Positions 38,437 to 48,798 of a DNA stretch of 64,000 nucleotides are shown piece by piece. Each line of letters starts with the position of its first letter. Within the stretch, counting starts at the first letter, position 1. Source of the stretch: an uncultured Cytophagales bacterium (GTDB lineage Bacteria > Bacteroidota > Bacteroidia > Cytophagales > Thermonemataceae); contig CALLAC010000009.1 in assembly GCA_938002655.1 (NCBI GenBank), forward strand, positions 24,958-88,957. Reading direction: 5' to 3'. Below the pieces are notes generated by a model that was given only the letters and a program-made list of their open reading frames with translations, did not search any database and was not told where the DNA came from. Made by a program: the position numbers and the translations under genes.

Positions 38437-39579
38437 TTACAAACTACTTTCGGCGTGTATTCTTTCTAAAACTTTTTCGTAAAAATTTTCGTACAAAGGT
38501 ACGATTTTAGAAATTTCAAATTCTTTGGCACGAGCCAGAGCATTGGCACGGAAAAGAGGCAAGTTTTCATCTTTCAAAACATAGAGTGTTTTTTCTACCA
38601 TATCTTTTACATCGCCTACATTGCTTAGAAAGCCTGTAACTCCTTGAATATTCAGTTCGGGTAAGCCCCCAGCATTAGAAGAGATGACAGGCACTTCGCA
38701 AGCCATTGCTTCCAGTGCCGCCAGCCCAAAACTTTCAGTTTCCGAAGGCATTAGAAAAATATCAGCTACCGAAAGTACCTCTTCTACGGCATCTAATTTT
38801 CCTAAGAAATGTACACATCGGCTAATCTCCAAGTCACGGCAAAGTTGTTCTATTTTGGGTCTTTCAGGGCCATCGCCTATTAAAAGCAGTTTGGCACGGA
38901 TTTGCTTTCTTACTTCTGCAAAAACAGCAATTACATCTTCAATTCGTTTGACTTTACGAAAATTAGACGTATGAATAAGCAGTTTTTCGTTGTTAGGGCA
39001 AATAGCTTTTTTAAAATGCTCTTTTTTCTGCCTTTTGAACTTGCTTAAATCTACGAAATTGGGAATTACTTCAATTTCTTGTCTAACTTTAAAGTGGGCA
39101 TAAGTATCTTTTTTCAAACTTTCTGAAACAGTTGTTACGCCATCAGAAAGATTGATGCTATACGTAACCACAGGCTCAAAGGAAGGATCTTTTCCTACCA
39201 AAGTTATATCTGTGCCGTGTAAAGTAGTAATTACGGGCAAAGTAATATTTTTGCTAGCTAGTATTTGCCTTGCCAAAATACCTGCCGAAGCATGAGGAAT
39301 TGCATAATGGACATGTAAGATATCCAACTCAATGTTGGTAGCAACATCAACGATTTTACTAGTCAGGGCTAGCTCGTAAGGTGCATACTGAAAAAGCGGA
39401 TAGCTCGGAATATACACTTCGTGGTAATAGATATTTTCATTGAAAAAATCTAACCTTACAGGCTGTGAATAGGTAATAAAATGTATCTGATGACCTTTTT
39501 GAGCCAAAGCCTTACCTAATTCCGTAGCAACTACACCGCTACCTCCAAAAGTTGGGTAGCAAACAATGCCAATTTTCAT
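38437..39579 (-). CDS. bshA: N-acetyl-alpha-D-glucosaminyl L-malate synthase (bacillithiol)
   Basis: 380-residue GT-B glycosyltransferase that transfers GlcNAc from UDP-GlcNAc to L-malate, the first step of bacillithiol synthesis. The N-terminus GIVCYPTFGGSGVVATELG, the HFITYSQPVRLD segment, ILHVHYAIPHASAGILARQI and the late LPSETESFGLAALEAMACE motif (GT4 EX7E-like) are distinctive for BshA. Length is normal. Other bsh genes are not in the window. It faces mreC, with four bases between the stops. Confidence 0.94.
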   Translation of the reverse strand: MKIGIVCYPTFGGSGVVATELGKALAQKGHQIHFITYSQPVRLDFFNENIYYHEVYIPSYPLFQYAPYELALTSKIVDVATNIELDILHVHYAIPHASAGILARQILASKNITLPVITTLHGTDITLVGKDPSFEPVVTYSINLSDGVTTVSESLKKDTYAHFKVRQEIEVIPNFVDLSKFKRQKKEHFKKAICPNNEKLLIHTSNFRKVKRIEDVIAVFAEVRKQIRAKLLLIGDGPERPKIEQLCRDLEISRCVHFLGKLDAVEEVLSVADIFLMPSETESFGLAALEAMACEVPVISSNAGGLPELNIQGVTGFLSNVGDVKDMVEKTLYVLKDENLPLFRANALARAKEFEISKIVPLYENFYEKVLERIHAESSL

Positions 39580-40302
39580 AGCAAACAGTTTATTTATTGG
39601 CTAAACGTAAGAAAAGTTTTTTTTGTTTTAAAAATGTATTTTTTTGGTAGTGAGATACGTGATGATTAAGTGGTATCCAATTTATGAAACTTTTCAAACT
39701 TCGTAGATTTTCGTTACTTATCGAGTACTACCTTTTTTACGAAATATGACTGTCAAAACTTCAATCAGAGCTTTTAAGCATCGTTCAATGATTTTTTGAA
39801 CTTTTCTAATAAGAATTTGAAAGACTTCTCAACAATAAAACCAATATCAGAGGCAAACTAACAAGATGATTTAAGTTTTTGGCACAAAAATACCTAAATG
39901 TTCTTAACCCAACACCATTCCCGAAAATCCTCTATGAAAAGCCTTTTTTCATAATAAAGGCAAGCAGGTTTTCCAAACTTATCAACCGAATGAAAAAATA
40001 CAAAGGTAGTTTCTTTAAGAAACAACTTATTTTAAAAGATTTTAAGCACAAACGCACAAAAGTGGCTTTTTGGCTTGATGCCAAAGACCATGAAAACGTA
40101 ACGCTTACCCTTGCCGTTGCAAACACACAACACAAACACACCTTCAAAATGGATTACATTTATTCAAATCTTAACGGGTGCAAAATTTGGTATTTCCAAA
40201 ACTAACAAGGTAAGCGAAGGCAATTTATTTACTTTTGTGATAATAAGTTTCGTATTTATTAAAAATAATGTTGGCGAGACTGTTGGCGATATATGGCGAT
40301 AT
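39580..40302. other. AT-rich intergenic region between bshA and tRNA-Asn
   Basis: About 720 bases. It contains one possible small ORF (separate entry) and, at its right end, short direct repeats of GGCGATAT (40285-40304). No RNA gene, transposase fragment or recognisable binding-site array was seen. The bshA promoter should lie near 39590-39660 but I could not identify a clear consensus. Confidence 0.4.
39990..40205 (+). CDS. Possible small basic protein, weak support
   Basis: 71 residues from ATG 39990 (MKKYKGSFFKKQLILKDFKH onwards); the frame is open back to a TTG at 39879, which would give 108 residues. It is very basic, with no signal peptide or membrane segment and no motif I recognise. 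Strand-like segments (KVAFWLDAKDHENVTLTLAV) have a reasonable protein-like pattern, but there is no convincing promoter and no neighbour in the same direction. It may be a decayed gene or chance ORF. Confidence 0.3.
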   Translation: MKKYKGSFFKKQLILKDFKHKRTKVAFWLDAKDHENVTLTLAVANTQHKHTFKMDYIYSNLNGCKIWYFQN

Positions 40303-40337
40303 AAAAAAGCACTTACAAAAATTACTTTGTAAGTGCT
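40303..40337 (-). terminator. Terminator of tRNA-Asn
   Basis: On the minus strand, GCACTTACAAA and its complement (plus 40309-40319 with 40326-40336) form an 11-bp stem followed by a run of six T. It lies 12 bases beyond the tRNA 3' end. Confidence 0.8.
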
Positions 40338-40348
40338 TGACTTTCAGG

Positions 40349-40422
40349 CTCCCGAAGCTGGGCTCGAACCAGCGACCCTCTGATTAACAGTCAGATGCTC
40401 TAACCGACTGAGCTATTCGGGA
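40349..40422 (-). tRNA. tRNA-Asn (anticodon GTT)
   Basis: A complete cloverleaf on the minus strand: acceptor stem TCCCGAA/TTCGGGA, D-arm GCTC..GAGC, anticodon stem TCTGA/TCAGA with loop CTGTTAA (anticodon GTT), and T-arm GCTGG-TTCGAGC-CCAGC. The CCA end is not encoded. A terminator follows. Confidence 0.95.
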
Positions 40423-40590
40423 GTGTTTTCGGACTGCAACATTACGAATTTTTCAAATATTAGCCAAATTTTTTTTAAAAAAATTCGCACAAAAATTTCG
40501 TGAAAATTTGATAATCAAACACATAAAAAAAATTATAGTTTTTGGGTTTTACTGTAACAATTTTTCTGTATAATTGTCCAAAAAAACAAA

Positions 40591-42312
40591 ATGAAACAAC
40601 TATTTACCCTGAAAATTGTCGTTTTTGTACTTTTCTCGCTTTTCATCATTGGGTATATATTTAGAGAGTGGCTTTGGTTTTGGCAAACCAACTATACTGA
40701 AATTTTGAATACTTATTTACAGAAACATCAAGGAATTTTCAGACATCATCTTTTTGCCAAACAGCATTTCACCCCTCAAACCTATGAGCAAGCTAAAATA
40801 TGGTTATCTATTGCTCTTTGTTTAGTTTTAGCACTCCAAATCATCTTTTGGGCTTTGCTAAAAACTATACAAAAACATTTTCAGGAAGGTATTAAAGAAT
40901 TAAACCGCCTTTATACGCTTTTTAAGCAAGATTTCAACGCTCTTTCAAAAAGTCAGAAATGGTTATTGGGCTTTACCTTGCTTGCTATTGCAGTTCATCA
41001 AGTTTTTATGTACCAAAACATATTTTTGTCGATGGACGAGGCTTTTTCTTGGTTATTTTTTGCCTCGCAAGGGGCTTCGGTTACACTTACGCATTATCCT
41101 ATGCCAAACAACCACATTTTCTATAACCTTACAACCTATTTTTGGCATTTTTTTATTTCTGACAATATTCTTGCTCTACGTTTGACATCCATCCTATCAT
41201 TTTGGGCATTACTTATCATGATATTTGTATTTTTCTTGCATAAAAGTGGTTTTCAAGTAGCTTACCTGAGCCTCCTGCTTTCAGGTTTAGGATTTAGCCA
41301 GTCTGTGTTTTCAGTGCAAGGTAGAGCGTATATGTTTGAGGCTTTGTGTATCTTTACTGCCCTGTTTGCTTTGTTAATGTATCTGCAAAACTACCATTCT
41401 TTGTACTTATGGCTTTTTGGCTTTGCTTGTGTGCTTGGGTTTTGGGCTGTGCCTGTATTTTTGTACGCAATGCTTTCGTTTTATGCTTTTTTGCTTTGGC
41501 AAATTTTACAAAAAAAGATACCTTTCAGGTTGCTTTATCGCTTTGCTTGGGTAGGTTTGTTGGTTTCGGCTTGCGTATATGTGGCGTATGTAGGTGTGCT
41601 TGCCTACAGTGGTAAAGATGCTCTTTTAGGCAATGAAGACGTTGCACCTAAACGTTACGATAGTAAATGGTTTTTCAGCTACATTTTGCCTATCTGTCTG
41701 CGAGAATCTGTTTGGTATGTTGTGAGCTTAACAAAATATGTTTCTTTCGTAGTTTTTGCAGTAGTAAGTCTGCTGGGCACTTGGATTGTTTGGAAAAAAT
41801 CGCTCAATCACATACATCAACAGATTTGGCAATTTTTAGTAATTTCCGTAGTAGTGACGCTGGGGGTTATTTGCGTAATGCAGGCTTTCCCGTTTTATCG
41901 TATCTTGACCTACTATGCCATTTTCTTTGCTTGTGCAGTAGCAATGGTATTGAGCCATTTTTTTACCCAAATAAAAACTGCAGGGCTTTATTTGGTAGCA
42001 ATGCTAATTTTGGCAGGTTCATTTATTCAGTTTTGGCAAGAAATACAAGATTTCTACGAACCCAAATCATACGTGTATCATCAAACAATAGTTGATGAGG
42101 CAAAGACAATGCTGAAGAAAAATCAAAATATTTACCTTTCGGAGAATGCTTTTTATATTCGCTTTTGGGTAGAATATTATAGCAAAAAAGAATTGTTACG
42201 CCCCAGCCCTTGCAGAGCAGATGTAGCCGTACAAGAAATTCCCGAACCCCCACCCTCTTGTCAGAAACCTTACAAAGATATATGGTTTTTGCGTTTTTAC
42301 ACCAGAGAGTAG
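40591..42312 (+). CDS. GT-C-type membrane glycosyltransferase (GT39/ArnT-like)
   Basis: 573 residues with about eleven to thirteen transmembrane helices. One N-terminal helix is followed by a hydrophilic stretch and then the polytopic core. The LSMDEAFSWLFFA segment in the first large external loop provides the acidic Asp-Glu pair typical of GT-C enzymes that use polyprenyl-phosphate sugars. The C-terminal part ends in a soluble stretch with a Cys/Pro-rich tail. It probably transfers a sugar on the periplasmic face of the inner membrane, but acceptor and sugar are unknown. uvrA follows after 52 bases, with no functional link. Confidence 0.75.
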   Translation: MKQLFTLKIVVFVLFSLFIIGYIFREWLWFWQTNYTEILNTYLQKHQGIFRHHLFAKQHFTPQTYEQAKIWLSIALCLVLALQIIFWALLKTIQKHFQEGIKELNRLYTLFKQDFNALSKSQKWLLGFTLLAIAVHQVFMYQNIFLSMDEAFSWLFFASQGASVTLTHYPMPNNHIFYNLTTYFWHFFISDNILALRLTSILSFWALLIMIFVFFLHKSGFQVAYLSLLLSGLGFSQSVFSVQGRAYMFEALCIFTALFALLMYLQNYHSLYLWLFGFACVLGFWAVPVFLYAMLSFYAFLLWQILQKKIPFRLLYRFAWVGLLVSACVYVAYVGVLAYSGKDALLGNEDVAPKRYDSKWFFSYILPICLRESVWYVVSLTKYVSFVVFAVVSLLGTWIVWKKSLNHIHQQIWQFLVISVVVTLGVICVMQAFPFYRILTYYAIFFACAVAMVLSHFFTQIKTAGLYLVAMLILAGSFIQFWQEIQDFYEPKSYVYHQTIVDEAKTMLKKNQNIYLSENAFYIRFWVEYYSKKELLRPSPCRADVAVQEIPEPPPSCQKPYKDIWFLRFYTRE

Positions 42313-42364
42313 CTTGTCGCTTCAAACTTTTTCCCTAATTTAGTGTTTTGGAGAAAAATCGGCT

Positions 42365-45169
42365 ATGGAAGAGCTAATAGAAATTTATGGTGCTCGTGAG
42401 CATAATTTGAAAAATTTAGACCTTACAATTCCTCGTCAGAAGTTAGTAGTAGTAACAGGTGTGAGCGGTAGCGGGAAATCTTCACTGGTTTTTGATACTA
42501 TTTTTGCCGAAGCCCAAAGGCGTTATATGGAAAGTTTTTCAGCGTATGCAAGAGGTTTTATTGGTGAAATGCAACGCCCTGATGTTGATAAAATTGAAGG
42601 TTTAAGCCCTGTTATTGCTATCGAACAAAAAACCACCTCCAAAAATCCTCGCTCTACGGTAGGAACACTCACCGAAATTTATGATTTCTTGCGATTGCTT
42701 TTTGCACGTGCAGGTGAGGCGTATTCATACGTTACAGGCGAAAAAATGGTTCAACAATCGCCCGACCAAATCCGTGAAAGCATCTTGCAAACCTATGCCA
42801 ATCAAAAGATTTCTATTCTTGCCCCTTTGGTAAAAGGTAGAAAAGGACATTACAAAGAGCTATTTGCCGAAATTGCCAAAAAAGGCTATCTGAAAGCCCG
42901 TATTGATGGAAAAATCCAAGAAATTTCATCCAAATTAGAACTTGACCGCTACAAAGTTCATGATATTGAGGTTCTTATTGACCGCCTGCAAGTAAAAAAA
43001 GATGATTTCCGCCTGAACGATTCTATTCAAAAAGCCCTCAAAGAAGGTAAAGGTACGCTTCTGTTGATTGATGAGCAAGAGCAAGTGCGTTTTTATTCCC
43101 AATTTTATACCTGTCCTACTTCAGGTATTAGCTACGACGAACCTGCCCCTAATACTTTTTCATTCAATTCACCTTATGGCTGGTGCCCCCAATGCGAAGG
43201 TTTAGGGGTTATTGAAAGCTTTACCGAAGATAGCATTATCCCAAACAAAAATATCAGCATCGAAAAAGGAGCTATTGCCCCCTTAGGCGAATTTCGAGAC
43301 ATCTGGATTTTTAAGAAAATTGAAAGCATACTCAAAAAACATAAAATTTCTATCAAAAAACCTGTTGCCGAAATTCCTCGTGAAGTCTTGGATATTATTC
43401 TTTACGGAAGCAAAGAGACCATTCAAGTAGCCTCTACCAAATATCCTGGTACCGATTGGCACACTACCTTCGAGGGTATCATTCCTTTTATGCAAAAAAT
43501 GATGAACGAAAGTTCAAGTAGAGTTCAAGAGCATTACGCCGAGTATCTGAGCAGCCAACTATGCCCTAAATGTAATGGCAACAGATTGAAAAAAGAGGCT
43601 TTGTATTTCAAAATTGATAACAAAAATATTGCTGAGCTTGCCGCTATGAGCATTGCAGAACTGGCTCAATGGATGCAAGGTTTGGAAAATCGTATGCAAG
43701 GCATAAAAAAACGCATTGCCGAAGAAGTTTTGAAAGAAATTCGCAAAAGATTACAATTTCTGATGGATATAGGTCTAGACTATCTAACGCTCGATAGAGC
43801 TGTAAAAACTCTTTCAGGGGGCGAATCGCAACGCATACGCTTGGCTACACAAATAGGTACGCAACTTACAGGTGTTTTGTACGTGCTTGATGAACCCAGC
43901 ATCGGCTTGCATCAAAGAGACAATCGTAAGCTCATTCAATCTCTGCAAAACTTACGAGATATTGGCAATTCGGTGATTGTGGTAGAGCACGATAAAGATA
44001 TGATGTTACAAGCAGATTACATCATAGATATTGGTCCCAAAGCAGGAAGGCATGGCGGAGCGATTGTTGGCAAAGGCTCACCACAAACTTTTTTACAAAA
44101 TCCTCATTCTCTTACAGCTCAATATCTCAAAGGTACTGCCAAAATTGAAGTTCCCCAAGAAAGAAGGGCAGGTAACGGCAAATTTCTGGTACTGAAAGGT
44201 TGTAAAGGGCATAATCTCAAAAATATTACGCTTTCCTTGCCTTTGGGTAAAATGGTTGCCGTTACAGGCGTTTCGGGTTCAGGCAAATCCTCACTTATTC
44301 ATCATACGCTCTTTCCTATTCTCAACAAGCATTTTTACAATGCCAAAAAAGAACCCTTGCCTTACGAAAGCATTGAAGGCTTAGAGTATTTGGATAAAGT
44401 AATTGAAATTGACCAATCGCCTATTGGTAGAACCCCGCGAAGCAATACTGCCACCTATACAGGAGTTTTTACAGATATTCGGGATGTATTTGCCCAACTC
44501 CCCGAAGCTAAAATTAGAGGCTATAAACCTGGGCGTTTTTCTTTTAACGTAAAAGGCGGAAGATGCGAAACTTGCCAAGGAGCAGGCGTAGTTACGATTG
44601 AAATGGAATTTTTACCTGATGTGCATATCCCTTGCCGAGATTGCAAAGGCAAACGCTACAATAGAGAAACTTTGGAAGTTCGTTTCAAGGGTAAATCCAT
44701 CGCAGATGTGCTGAATATGACCGTAGAGCAGGCATTAGATTTCTTCGACAATCAGCCCCGTATTCTTTCTAAAATAAAAACCATTTACGAAGTAGGCTTG
44801 GGTTATATCACTTTGGGGCAACCCGCCACTACTCTTTCGGGTGGCGAAGCTCAAAGAGTGAAACTTGCCACCGAACTTTCTCGTAAAGATACAGGTAAAA
44901 CCCTTTACATTCTGGACGAACCTACCACAGGCTTGCATTTTCAGGATATCGAAAAACTGCTTTTCTTCTTGAACAAATTAGTAGAGAAAGGAAACACTGT
45001 CCTTATCATAGAGCATAACCTTGATGTTGTCAAAGTTTGCGACCATATTATAGATTTAGGATTAGAAGGGGGTGAGGCAGGCGGCTACATCATTGCCGAA
45101 GGTACTCCCGAAGAACTTGCTACACACCCACAAAGCTATACAGGCAAGTTCTTGAAAATGGAATTGTAA
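42365..45169 (+). CDS. uvrA: UvrABC excinuclease subunit A
   Basis: 934 residues; the damage-recognition ATPase of nucleotide excision repair, acting as a dimer with UvrB. Two ABC modules are visible: Walker A VTGVSGSGKSSLVF near residue 30 and VTGVSGSGKSSLIH near 640, with signatures LSGGESQRIRLATQIG and LSGGEAQRVKLATEL. The second zinc module (CETCQGAGV ... CRDCKGKRYN) is intact. The first reads CPTSG...CPQCEG, with Ser replacing one Cys of the usual CxxC pair, so the first zinc finger may be absent or altered. Length is standard. Confidence 0.98.
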   Translation: MEELIEIYGAREHNLKNLDLTIPRQKLVVVTGVSGSGKSSLVFDTIFAEAQRRYMESFSAYARGFIGEMQRPDVDKIEGLSPVIAIEQKTTSKNPRSTVGTLTEIYDFLRLLFARAGEAYSYVTGEKMVQQSPDQIRESILQTYANQKISILAPLVKGRKGHYKELFAEIAKKGYLKARIDGKIQEISSKLELDRYKVHDIEVLIDRLQVKKDDFRLNDSIQKALKEGKGTLLLIDEQEQVRFYSQFYTCPTSGISYDEPAPNTFSFNSPYGWCPQCEGLGVIESFTEDSIIPNKNISIEKGAIAPLGEFRDIWIFKKIESILKKHKISIKKPVAEIPREVLDIILYGSKETIQVASTKYPGTDWHTTFEGIIPFMQKMMNESSSRVQEHYAEYLSSQLCPKCNGNRLKKEALYFKIDNKNIAELAAMSIAELAQWMQGLENRMQGIKKRIAEEVLKEIRKRLQFLMDIGLDYLTLDRAVKTLSGGESQRIRLATQIGTQLTGVLYVLDEPSIGLHQRDNRKLIQSLQNLRDIGNSVIVVEHDKDMMLQADYIIDIGPKAGRHGGAIVGKGSPQTFLQNPHSLTAQYLKGTAKIEVPQERRAGNGKFLVLKGCKGHNLKNITLSLPLGKMVAVTGVSGSGKSSLIHHTLFPILNKHFYNAKKEPLPYESIEGLEYLDKVIEIDQSPIGRTPRSNTATYTGVFTDIRDVFAQLPEAKIRGYKPGRFSFNVKGGRCETCQGAGVVTIEMEFLPDVHIPCRDCKGKRYNRETLEVRFKGKSIADVLNMTVEQALDFFDNQPRILSKIKTIYEVGLGYITLGQPATTLSGGEAQRVKLATELSRKDTGKTLYILDEPTTGLHFQDIEKLLFFLNKLVEKGNTVLIIEHNLDVVKVCDHIIDLGLEGGEAGGYIIAEGTPEELATHPQSYTGKFLKMEL

Positions 45170-45229
45170 GTTTTTTGTACAACCCGCAAATTTATCTAAA
45201 TTGCACACCATTTGAAAAGGCAATCAGCT

Positions 45230-46987
45230 ATGTTCCGAACACATACTTGCGGCGAATTAAGACTTTCTAACCAAAACGAAAACGTAACCTTGGCAGGTTG
45301 GGTGCAAACTATTCGTGATAAAGGCTCTATCTTATGGATAGATTTACGCGACCGCTACGGCATTACGCAAATTACTCTCGTAGAAAATAAAACCCCCACA
45401 GAACTTTTTGAAATTGCTCGCAGTCTGGGTAGAGAGTTCGTTGTTCAGGTTTCGGGAAAAGTTGCCGAAAGAGAATCTAAAAATCCTAAAATTCCCACAG
45501 GTGAAATAGAAGTATGGGCTGAAAAAATTGTAGTGCTAAACCCCGCTGAAACTCCTCCTTTCAAAATTGAAGATGAAACTGATGGCGGCGACGATTTGCG
45601 TATGAAATTTCGTTATCTAGATTTACGCAGAAGCATAGTCCGTAAAAATCTAGAACTTCGGCATAAAATGGCACAAGAAACACGAAAATATCTTGATAGC
45701 CAAGGATTTATAGAAGTTGAAACCCCTATACTCATCAAATCTACTCCCGAAGGTGCAAGAGATTTTGTAGTTCCTAGCCGAATGAATTTGGGGCAGTTTT
45801 ATGCTTTACCTCAATCGCCGCAAACTTTCAAGCAGTTGCTAATGGTAGCAGGTTTTGATAGATATTATCAGATTGTCAAATGCTTTCGCGATGAAGACCT
45901 GCGTGCTGACCGCCAGCCCGAATTTACACAAATAGATTGTGAAATGTCTTTTGTAGAACAAGAAGACATTTTGCAAACTTTTGAAGGGCTTATCAAACAT
46001 CTTTTTCGTGCTGTAAAAGGTATAGAAATCCCCGCTCTGCCCCGAATAAGCTACGAAGAAGCCCTGCGTTACTATGGCTCCGATAAACCTGATTTGCGTT
46101 TTGAAATGAAATTTACCGACATTACACATTTGGCAAAAGGGAAAGGTTTTCAGCTATTTGATAACGCCGAAATTGTTGTAGGAATTTGTGCCAAAGGTTG
46201 TGCCGAATACACCCGAAAACAAATTGATGAACTTACAAACTTTGTCAAAAAGCCTCAAATTGGAGCAAAAGGCTTGGTATATGTACAATGCAAAGCCGAT
46301 AGCTCGTTTAAGTCTTCAGTTGATAAATTCTTTTCCCAAGACGATTTACAGGCTTGGGCAAAAGCAATGCAAGCCGAAGCAGGCGATTTACTTCTGATTC
46401 TAAGCGGCGAAACCACTAAAACCCGCAAACAGCTTTCAGAATTACGACTAGAAATGGGGACTCGTTTGGGCTTACGCGATAAAAGTAAATTTGCTTGCCT
46501 TTGGGTAGTAGATTTTCCTGCTTTTGAGTATGATGAACAAGCAGGACGCTGGTTTGCAATGCACCACCCTTTTACTTCGCCCAAACCCGAAGATATAACC
46601 TTTCTGCAAAACGGTGAGTTGGGAAAGGTAAGAGCAAATGCCTACGATATGGTTATCAACGGCACAGAAGTTGGCGGTGGTTCTATTCGGATTTTTGATA
46701 AAAACTTGCAAGCAAAAATGTTTGAAGTATTAGGCTTTACTGCCGAACAAGCCGAAAAACAATTTGGCTTTTTGATGAATGCTTTTCGCTATGGTGCCCC
46801 TCCTCACGGAGGTATTGCTTTCGGCTTTGATAGGCTGTGTGCCATTTTTGGCGGAGCAGATAGTATTCGCGATTTTATTGCTTTCCCTAAAAATAACTCG
46901 GGCAGAGATGTGATGATTGATGCCCCTTCCGAAATTTTCCAAGAACAACTAGACGAACTCGGAATTAGCCTGATAAACAACAAATAG
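45230..46987 (+). CDS. aspS: Aspartyl-tRNA synthetase
   Basis: 585 residues from ATG 45230. Class II synthetase: the N-terminal OB-fold anticodon-binding domain ([39 protein letters not shown]) is followed by the catalytic core with motif 2 ([18 protein letters not shown]), a bacterial GAD insertion (about 285-420), and motif 3 (GIAFGFDRL). The frame extends six codons upstream to a TTG, but the ATG matches the family start. hemL begins two bases after the stop, and ridA follows, forming an operon. Confidence 0.97.
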   Translation: MFRTHTCGELRLSNQNENVTLAGWVQTIRDKGSILWIDLRDRYGITQITLVENKTPTELFEIARSLGREFVVQVSGKVAERESKNPKIPTGEIEVWAEKIVVLNPAETPPFKIEDETDGGDDLRMKFRYLDLRRSIVRKNLELRHKMAQETRKYLDSQGFIEVETPILIKSTPEGARDFVVPSRMNLGQFYALPQSPQTFKQLLMVAGFDRYYQIVKCFRDEDLRADRQPEFTQIDCEMSFVEQEDILQTFEGLIKHLFRAVKGIEIPALPRISYEEALRYYGSDKPDLRFEMKFTDITHLAKGKGFQLFDNAEIVVGICAKGCAEYTRKQIDELTNFVKKPQIGAKGLVYVQCKADSSFKSSVDKFFSQDDLQAWAKAMQAEAGDLLLILSGETTKTRKQLSELRLEMGTRLGLRDKSKFACLWVVDFPAFEYDEQAGRWFAMHHPFTSPKPEDITFLQNGELGKVRANAYDMVINGTEVGGGSIRIFDKNLQAKMFEVLGFTAEQAEKQFGFLMNAFRYGAPPHGGIAFGFDRLCAIFGGADSIRDFIAFPKNNSGRDVMIDAPSEIFQEQLDELGISLINNK

Positions 46988-46989
46988 CT

Positions 46990-48279
46990 ATGAACTTTCA
47001 GAAAAGCCAAGAACTTTTTGAAAAGGCAAAAACACTCTTACCCGGTGGTGTAAATTCCCCCGTGAGAGCCTTTAAATCGGTAGGTGGAACACCACTATTT
47101 ATCAAGCGTGCCGAAGGTGCATACATATACGACGAGGATGGCAACCGCTATATTGAACTTATCAACTCTTGGGGTCCGATGATACTCGGACACGCTCACC
47201 CTACAATTCAAAAAGCTATTGCAGAAGCGCTACCCCATTCTTTTTCGTATGGGGCACCTACCCGCAAGGAAGTGGAGATGGCTGAACTCATTTGCCAAAT
47301 GGTGCCTTCCATAGAAAAAGTACGTATGGTAAATTCGGGTACCGAAGCCTGTATGAGTGCCATTCGCGTAGCTCGTGGCTTTACAGGCAGAAATAAAATC
47401 ATTAAGTTTGAAGGCTGCTACCATGGACATGGCGATAGCTTTCTGATTGCGGCAGGAAGCGGAGCTTTTACAATGGGTTCGCCTGATAGCCTTGGCGTAA
47501 CGCAAGGCGTTGCCAATGATACGCTTACTGCTCCTTACAACGACTTGGACGCAGTAAAGAAACTCATTGATGCCAATCCAAAACAAATAGCTTGTATCAT
47601 CGTTGAGCCCGTAGTCGGAAATATGGGCTGTGTTTTGCCCCAAAAAGGCTTTTTAGAAGGTTTACGAGCTATTTGCGATAAAGAAAGCATTGTCCTGATT
47701 TTTGATGAAGTAATGACAGGCTTTCGTTTGGCTCGTGGAGGAGCACAAGAACGATTTGGCATAAACCCAGATATGACTACCCTTGGAAAAATCATTGGAG
47801 GAGGGTTGCCCGTAGGAGCCTATGGTGGTAAAAGGGAAATTATGGATAGCGTTTCGCCTGTGGGCAAGGTGTATCAGGCAGGTACGCTTTCGGGCAATCC
47901 CATTGCTATGGCGGCAGGCTATGCAATGCTTAGCGAACTGAACGAAAATCCTCAGATTTACGAAAAATTGGAACAAATCACACAGAAAATTGTAGAAGGG
48001 CTGAAAAAATCTTTACAAAAACTGAACTTATCTTACACTATCAACCAAATCGGCTCAATGTATAGCTTGTTTTTTACAGATAAGCAAGTTGTTGATTTTC
48101 AGACAGCTAAAACTTCCAATACAGAAATTTTTGCAAAATATTTTCATAAGATGCTTCAAAAAGGTGTATATTTAGCACCCTCACAGTTTGAGAGTTTATT
48201 TGTTTCAGTGGCTCTTTCTGATAGCGATATTGAGCATATTTTACAAGCCAATGAAGAAAGTTTAACTGAAATTCATTAA
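46990..48279 (+). CDS. hemL: Glutamate-1-semialdehyde 2,1-aminomutase
   Basis: 429 residues; PLP enzyme that converts glutamate-1-semialdehyde to 5-aminolevulinate in the C5 heme pathway. Signatures are [18 protein letters not shown] near the N-terminus, the [18 protein letters not shown] block, [10 protein letters not shown], and the PLP lysine in [17 protein letters not shown]. It is encoded immediately after aspS; both concern tRNA-linked metabolism (the C5 pathway starts from glutamyl-tRNA), but the link may be chance. Confidence 0.97.
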   Translation: MNFQKSQELFEKAKTLLPGGVNSPVRAFKSVGGTPLFIKRAEGAYIYDEDGNRYIELINSWGPMILGHAHPTIQKAIAEALPHSFSYGAPTRKEVEMAELICQMVPSIEKVRMVNSGTEACMSAIRVARGFTGRNKIIKFEGCYHGHGDSFLIAAGSGAFTMGSPDSLGVTQGVANDTLTAPYNDLDAVKKLIDANPKQIACIIVEPVVGNMGCVLPQKGFLEGLRAICDKESIVLIFDEVMTGFRLARGGAQERFGINPDMTTLGKIIGGGLPVGAYGGKREIMDSVSPVGKVYQAGTLSGNPIAMAAGYAMLSELNENPQIYEKLEQITQKIVEGLKKSLQKLNLSYTINQIGSMYSLFFTDKQVVDFQTAKTSNTEIFAKYFHKMLQKGVYLAPSQFESLFVSVALSDSDIEHILQANEESLTEIH

Positions 48280-48290
48280 ACACAAGATAT

Positions 48291-48716
48291 ATGCCCAAAG
48301 ACAAAGATTTGATACATAGCTCCAAAGCCCCCGAACCTGTGGGTCTGTATCCTCACGCAAGGAGAGTTGGAAATTTGTTATTTCTTTCAGGCGTGGGACC
48401 TCGCAAACAAGGTAGTAAAGAAATTCCAGGTGTTGAGCTTGACGAAAAAGGTAATGTTATTAGCTACGACATCGAAGCTCAATGCCATTCTGTTTTTGAA
48501 AATGTTCGCTACATCTTAGAAGAGGCAGGCTCTTCTTGGGATAAAATTGTAGATGTTACGGTCTTTTTGACCAACATGGAAGAAGATTTTCCTAAATACA
48601 ATAAAATCTATGCTGAATACTTCAAAAGTAACCAGCCTTGCCGAACTACGCTGGGTATTACGGCTTTGCCTACACCGATTGCTATTGAGCTCAAAGTAAT
48701 TGCTACGATTGATTAG
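48291..48716 (+). CDS. RidA/YjgF/UK114-family protein
   Basis: 141 residues, trimeric reactive-intermediate deaminase fold. Motifs are GLYPHARRVGNLLFLSGVGP, the mid VTVFLTNMEEDF, and NQPCRTTLGI with the conserved Arg that binds the substrate carboxylate. RidA proteins hydrolyse reactive enamine/imine intermediates; some related branches act on 2-aminomuconate. This chain is slightly longer than canonical RidA (~128) and has an insertion around the KEIPGVELDEKGNV segment, as in the aminomuconate-deaminase-like branch. It is the last gene of the aspS-hemL-ridA operon, 11 bases after hemL. Confidence 0.9.
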   Translation: MPKDKDLIHSSKAPEPVGLYPHARRVGNLLFLSGVGPRKQGSKEIPGVELDEKGNVISYDIEAQCHSVFENVRYILEEAGSSWDKIVDVTVFLTNMEEDFPKYNKIYAEYFKSNQPCRTTLGITALPTPIAIELKVIATID

Positions 48717-48719
48717 CTT

Positions 48720-48770
48720 TTACTTTGTGCCAAAGGGTTTGCCGAAAGGATTTCCAAAAGGTGATTTCAT
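48720..48770 (-). CDS. Candidate 16-residue microgene with three PFG repeats
   Basis: The minus-strand ORF encodes MKSPFGNPFGKPFGTK and stops at TAA. The tetrapeptide unit (S/N/K)PFG occurs three times, but the underlying codons differ (CCT TTT GGA; CCT TTC GGC; CCC TTT GGC), which is what selection on the peptide would give rather than a recent DNA duplication. A consensus-like Bacteroidota promoter lies 29 bases upstream and no other gene follows it on this strand. It overlaps no annotated gene; its stop is four bases from the ridA stop. The peptide is basic with no membrane segment. Function is unknown, and whether it is translated is unproven. Confidence 0.5.
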   Translation of the reverse strand: MKSPFGNPFGKPFGTK

Positions 48771-48798
48771 AATTGTTTTTCGTTTGAGTTTTACTTTG

